From: Alectoria sarmentosa
Taxonomy: Eukaryota > Ascomycota > Lecanoromycetes > Lecanorales > Parmeliaceae
NCBI GenBank assembly: GCA_009733775.1
Contig: WOGZ01000101.1
Coordinates: 1-64,000 of the forward strand
DNA length: 64,000 nt
Direction: 5' to 3'
The position numbers and the translations under genes are program-made. Under the pieces are notes generated by a model. That model saw nothing but the letters and a program-made list of their open reading frames with translations, did no database searches and was not told where the DNA came from. Shown piece by piece: positions 59,716 to 64,000 of this stretch. The stretch's first letter is position 1. Each line of letters begins with the position of its first letter.

Positions 59716-62348
59716 CTAAGCCAACAATGCAAAGAGCAGACTCGTCCGCTTCCAGTACTCTGCAGCATCTTTCTTCATCCTCTCCATTGACTTCCGCTCC
59801 AGAGTAAGCTCTTGAAAAAGTGATCCTTGCAGGCTAAATAGCTGGTTCGCTTCGCCTTCCATCTCTTTGACGACACTGGCATTGGTGAGATAGCAGATAT
59901 CGAAGAACCGTTGTATCTTCCCGTCTTCTGGCTCCTCTTCTGGCTCGGGCTCGACATGTCCATTGCTCATATTTCCATTCAGAGGCTTTTCTGCCGGCCT
60001 TTCCGGAGTTTTCTCGCCATCCTTCTCCTCTTTCTTCGCTACTTTTCCCGCTTCTTCGCCATCTACCTCCCCATTCTCCTCTCTGACTCTTTCCTCTATT
60101 TCCTCCTCGTCTTTCTTGACTTCTTTCTCGATTTCTTCTTCCTCCTTGTCCTCACCATCAAGAAGATCTCTATCCCGATGCCCATTGACCTGGACAGCCT
60201 GATGCCCTTCAAGCATTGGCGCTATGCTCAGGGTAAGTTCCTTTTTCAACGCATCGACTGCCTGTGGGCTCCACACGTCGCTGCCATAAGCATTCATTGA
60301 TGACGCAAGATCAAGCAGGAATCTATATGTCCATACAGATGGTAAAACGGGTAGTTCCGGGTCACCTTCCCAAAGCGGTCGTGCTTGTAGTAGCTTAGCT
60401 TGCGACATCTTGGCAATACGCTTCGAGCATCGCTCCAGAGGCGTACGAAGTGCTTCGTCTGCGATGGTATGCTGTAGGCTAGGTATCGAACTATTTCCAA
60501 ATTTGGTATTCTGGTAGCTCTTTGGTAGACGTTGCCGTATTTCTCTCCATACACGGATCAAGTACGCGGCTTGTAGGCCACTATTAATCGTCTTAGACTT
60601 GTCAGGCAGCTTGTAGAGCATGACTTGTAACTCAGAATAAGCCTCATGGAGGGCGCTAGAGAGCTCTTCTTGCAATAGTCGTGGATCGTCTTCACTGAGC
60701 AGGACTTGTTTGTTGTCCAGCAAATCATCTTCATCATCCACGTCATCGACATCGTGTGGCCATCTAATCTCTCGCAGCTTCTTGATCATCTCTTCTAAAG
60801 CTTCGATGCTCTCGAGAAAATACACGTACTCCAGAGATACTCTGTTGAGGGGCTCGTTCTTGCTTGTGAAAAGAGTCGTAAGCCTCTCTCTAAACATTTT
60901 GCCCCCATTCTCGAATTCCATTGAAGTCATCGAAGAATCCCATAGTGACGGAGGAAGGTCAGAAATGCCAGCTCGCCAATTCTGCAAATCATTTTTGACG
61001 ATTAAGCCCACTCGGTCTAGCTTAGACGCTCGGCTCTGTATAATGCGCGCGGATTGATTATTGAACACATCGCGGAGGCCATCGAATGTCTCAGCTGAAT
61101 CGATCTCTTTCGAGTGCTGATGATTCGACAGCCAGAGCTCGAAGACTTGTCTCCGCAAGTCTATCAGTCTTCCAGGATCCTCGACATCTTGTATCCTGTT
61201 CCGTAGTCCAGCGAGGAAAGAGCCAAATGCGGACCTTGCCCACAGCTTGAGGGATCGTTCTGCTTCGATTTTGGTCAAATCATCATGCCGTATGTAGGGT
61301 ATAAATGTCCTGATATCGTCACCTATCCACCTCTCGTGAACATCCAAATTAAGCTCACTCAATGAGTATACATCCTGACTTCTGAACAAAGAAATAGCCT
61401 TTAATTTTTCCAGTGCGTGTGCCAATTGCGTCGGTATGATTGCCTGGGTGTCCTTCAAAGTCTTTACGTATAGTCGTAATGCCAACAGCATTTTGTAAGG
61501 GCCATCACCACCGTGAACCATGTTCTGAGATATGGTCTCCAACCTTATGTGGTGATAATGGCGTAGAACGTCCTTAAGCGACGAACTCGTAGCCAGCGCA
61601 AAAGCGCACATTGCCTCCACCAGTACGTCTCTCGACAATTCCAAGCTTTTGAATCGTTCATCGATCCTGCCCAGCAGTCTTCGGCGTAGACTTGCCAACC
61701 GGTTCCTCAAATTGTCCAAGTATGGCGGCGGATTCGGGCGTTGAGAGAGCTTCGTATGCAGCAGCCTCGAAATCACGAGAACTTTTGCGGCGAGCAGCAC
61801 CGATCCCCCACTCTTGAAAAGCCTGGAGACTACATCCGGACAGCTGCGGAGGACGGCCAATTGGGATGCGAAGGCGTAGCGTGTACTGCCTACCAATAGA
61901 TTCGTAAGCATCGTCTCCAGAGGTCTGTAGGTTGGTACTGGACATTCGTACTTGGAGCCCCCACCTCTTCAGTCCAACTACTCAGATTTGATCTCTGCTT
62001 CTCCAACATTCTAGTGTTGCACCTCTTGCCAATCTCCCCTATGTAGGTCTCCACGTCGTGCATCTGGCTACCCATCTCAATAATCGACTCTGCGGTGCCG
62101 AGCAGGTCACGGTAGCTTGCGCTGCATGAACACCCTAATGTTAGCAATCGAGGTTTCCCACATAGAGACACAGCTGAGACTAGAGTGCTGGAAGAGGTCC
62201 CATACCCAACGAGTGTCCTCAATTTTTCCCGGTTCGATTCGATGTCCCTGCGTAGCTGTCTCTCCATGCCGCGCACTGCGGGAATAGGATATTGGAAAGC
62301 TTCCTCCCATGACCCGAAGGTCTTGGGATCTGGAGCTTCCGCTGCCAT
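59716..62348 (-). CDS. COG1: Conserved oligomeric Golgi complex subunit 1 (COG1)
   Basis: Spliced model: exons 62348-62206, 62121-61952 and 61889-59716, giving 828 residues. The first intron (84 bp, GTATGG..GCTAAC..GCAG) happens to be readable; removing it joins LRTLV-G to ASYRDLLGTAESIIEMGSQM, the conserved Vps51/COG1 N-terminal block, followed by HDVETYIGEIGKRC. The second intron (62 bp, GTACGA..CTTACG..GTAG) is my best choice; other acceptors within 60 bp are possible. The body is helical, as in vesicle tethering subunits (RYAFASQLAVLRSCPDVV; a VLVISRLLHTKLSQ helix). It carries a long acidic insertion (about 655-740, Glu/Lys runs) and ends QLFSLQGSLFQELTL..YWKRTSLLFALLA. COG1 helps tether retrograde vesicles at the Golgi and keeps glycosylation enzymes in place. 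It lies 0.3 kb from GPI13, same strand. Confidence 0.85.
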
Positions 62349-62650
62349 TTTCTGTGTAATGTAAAGACTGTGGATGGTTCAACAACGATGATCTACGGTG
62401 GAAGAGAACTTCAAGGTCCCGCTTACACCTATCGAGAACGGATCTTCCTCAGACATTGACTTGCTACTACCTACCTACCTCATTACGGCCTGGACCTGAT
62501 AGACAAGACCGAGCTTCATGTGCAATTGAACGCTTGCACAAGAAAGTATGTCGGTAATTTCATCCATATTATACAGCAAGTGAATGGGTATTCTGTACAG
62601 TCGAAGTCATACAGAGAAGGTAATATACATCGGAGGCAGAACAATGCTTT
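62349..62650. promoter_or_regulatory. Short spacer between GPI13 and COG1
   Basis: 302 bp that must hold the GPI13 3' end and the COG1 promoter. A CTACCTACCTACCT stretch (from about 62468) is the only notable feature. Confidence 0.5.
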
Positions 62651-64000
62651 TCAACTCCATCCAAACACCTCCGCAATGCTCGCAAAATTCCATCTCAAGC
62701 TACCAATAGCTACAAAGATGCCAACCAAATCCACCGTTAGAAGCACGGCCGCCGCAGTCATGAACCGCGGACTGAAGATTCTATACAACATTAGGTGTCG
62801 TCGAAGCCAACCCGCCCACATCGTCGTCGCTAAATTAATGACGGCGTAGTATAGAAGTAACGTTGCCAATGCTTTAGCTACGTCACTCAGGAGTCGAGGC
62901 TTCTTCGGTGGTTGCTTCCACAGGGTTATTAGCGGCACCGCAACTGTAGTAAGGATCTGGGCGCCGAAGGTGTTGAGCACGACCAGGAAGGGAGACCATG
63001 GGTAGCTGATTGTCTTCAGTGCAACAAAGGCTGATTCCCATTGTATACTCGACAGCGTCGCTTGGTGGCCTGTCTTGAAAAAGTGAAAGCTACCCAGTAG
63101 TCCAAGAACAACTGGACCAATGGCACTTTGAGAAAGATCGTTGGTATCAATGATCTCTAGAAGAGCGAGAATTTGGACAGCTAGGATACCGACAGCACCT
63201 CCCCCCATGGGCTTTTGAAGCAGGAAGATGGCCAAAAGCCAGTTGGTGACGAGCAAGAAATAACGCGTTCCGTGCACGTTGGCATATCCAAACACCTTGA
63301 CCGATTGTGGTTTTGTCACCAAACCATCGCTGGTGTCGGCATTCGCTTCTGGGGTCACCTCGATCTTGATGCACGGGTTCCCATATACAAACGTTGTAGT
63401 ACCGACTACGAAGGCCGAACCAAGCAACAACCGAGCTAGGACAATCTTGATCATCTTCAGGCTACTTTGACTAATTTCTAGCCATTCATTGTCGTCTGCC
63501 GCGTCAAGCACCCAGAAAATGGCAGATCCGAGTAGGCCCATCCTCAATGCAAATCCCACCCATAGCGTTGCAGGTCCTTGGTATGATCGTGTCCCCTGGT
63601 AGTATGTCTTGATAATATTGGGTAAAACGACGGCTGTGATGAGTGGAATGAGCAGTTGCCACGGGGCCGATATGGATGAGTTGGTCGACGAGTAATATGT
63701 GGACCTACAGTATGGCATTTGCTCCTCGCGACAGAGTCTGGACAGCGAAGCCAAACGACTCAGGACAAGGAATACGGTGGCTTGGGACATGCCGAGGATG
63801 CGTTCAATGAAGAACTCCTGGCGTATCGAAGAAGCAAAAGCGACAAAGGCGAAAGTGCCGAGAAAGCAAAGCACTACCTCGTCTTCCCATATGGTGTAGG
63901 AATTCGAAGCGAAGCCGATAGACTGACTCAGCGTGAAAAAAATGGCAAGCCAACCCCATAGAGACTGCGGAAATGGATGAGAAAAGTTCTGCTGTAGTTC
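62651..64000 (-). CDS. GPI13: GPI ethanolamine phosphate transferase 3 (GPI13/PIG-O), 3' part
   Basis: The frame is open from the right edge of the window to the stop at 62651: 449 codons without an intron, and the gene continues outside. The GTG near 63874 is internal, not a start; upstream codons read QSIGFASNSYTIWEDEVVLC. The segment is the multi-pass membrane half of the Mcd4/Gpi7/Gpi13 family. Diagnostic stretches are LCREEQMPYC with SAPWQLLIP, then LDAADDNEW, GTRYFLLVTNW, and FHFFKTGHQATLSSIQWESA, the PIG-O/Gpi13-type version of that motif. At least eight hydrophobic helices are visible. The lumenal alkaline-phosphatase-like catalytic domain is off the edge. The enzyme adds phosphoethanolamine to the third mannose of the GPI anchor in the ER, the link to which proteins are attached. 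Confidence 0.9.
   Translation of the reverse strand, partial: ELQQNFSHPFPQSLWGWLAIFFTLSQSIGFASNSYTIWEDEVVLCFLGTFAFVAFASSIRQEFFIERILGMSQATVFLVLSRLASLSRLCREEQMPYCRSTYYSSTNSSISAPWQLLIPLITAVVLPNIIKTYYQGTRSYQGPATLWVGFALRMGLLGSAIFWVLDAADDNEWLEISQSSLKMIKIVLARLLLGSAFVVGTTTFVYGNPCIKIEVTPEANADTSDGLVTKPQSVKVFGYANVHGTRYFLLVTNWLLAIFLLQKPMGGGAVGILAVQILALLEIIDTNDLSQSAIGPVVLGLLGSFHFFKTGHQATLSSIQWESAFVALKTISYPWSPFLVVLNTFGAQILTTVAVPLITLWKQPPKKPRLLSDVAKALATLLLYYAVINLATTMWAGWLRRHLMLYRIFSPRFMTAAAVLLTVDLVGIFVAIGSLRWNFASIAEVFGWS

Noticed and set aside
61658..61945. Alternative third-exon frame at the second COG1 intron
   Set aside because: Using the acceptor at CCTACAG gives a 40-bp intron and shifts out of the conserved COG1 frame; the 62-bp intron ending at 61890 keeps it.
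63872..63874. Start codon of the membrane protein at the right edge
   Set aside because: It is a GTG inside the conserved IWEDEVVLC region; the frame continues without a stop to the window edge.
63699..63961. Plus-strand frames opposite GPI13
   Set aside because: They are antisense to a strongly conserved enzyme and match nothing recognisable.
1..64000. tRNA, rRNA or CRISPR features
   Set aside because: I looked for T-arm-like GGTTCGA patterns and spaced direct repeats and found none convincing; the regular repeats here are coding or transposon-derived.

Overview
This window looks like nuclear DNA of a filamentous ascomycete (Pezizomycotina). Genes have short introns (about 50-90 bp) with GT..AG borders and CTNAC-like branch points. 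Gene-bearing DNA of ordinary base composition alternates sharply with extremely AT-rich blocks. Those blocks are transposons mutated by C-to-T/G-to-A transitions, the signature of repeat-induced point mutation (RIP). All calls come from reading the sequence; no database search was possible.

Layout. 1-2540: AT-rich, the 3' end of a RIP-mutated LTR retrotransposon (LTR 1486-1688). 2540-11374: balanced island with one clear gene, a RING-H2/ankyrin protein (2809-3480), a long stretch of mostly non-coding or decayed DNA with a cryptic intron-bearing locus near 9.37-10.0 kb, and a transposon end carrying a minisatellite (10956-11374). 11375-45050: 34 kb AT-rich block. I resolve it as nested LTR retrotransposons: element A (11375-32040, target duplication GTGCG) contains element B (13279-27075, minus strand), which contains element C (14581-21303). 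A TA-flanked 645-bp inverted-repeat element sits inside A's 5' LTR. A nearly unmutated solo LTR of family C (32664-32893) and a further complete minus-strand Ty3/gypsy element D (37064-44439, target duplication ATAAA) follow. 45050-50798: a 5.7-kb island holding a compact ribosomal-peptide gene set. 50799-55896: a RIP-mutated 5.1-kb element with about 72-bp terminal inverted repeats and a 6-bp target duplication. 55903-64000: housekeeping-type DNA with a disordered DDES/RG-rich protein, COG1 (Golgi tethering) and the 3' part of GPI13 (GPI-anchor ethanolamine phosphate transferase).

The main discovery is in 45.3-50.1 kb. A secreted precursor (join of exons 49524-50126, plus strand) carries five copies of the core LYEHD, four of them followed by K-x-K-R Kex2 sites in 48-bp tandem repeats. 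It lies beside two minus-strand UstYa-family (DUF3328) oxidases, each with two HxxHC motifs and one membrane helix (45357-46353 and 47058-48087). This is the architecture of dikaritin-type RiPP pathways (ustiloxin, phomopsin, asperipin, victorin families), with a core I do not recognise. Expected flow: the precursor enters the secretory pathway, UstY proteins oxidatively cyclise the tyrosine-containing core, and Kex2 and exopeptidases release it. The set is unusually minimal and is boxed in by RIP-mutated transposons on both sides.
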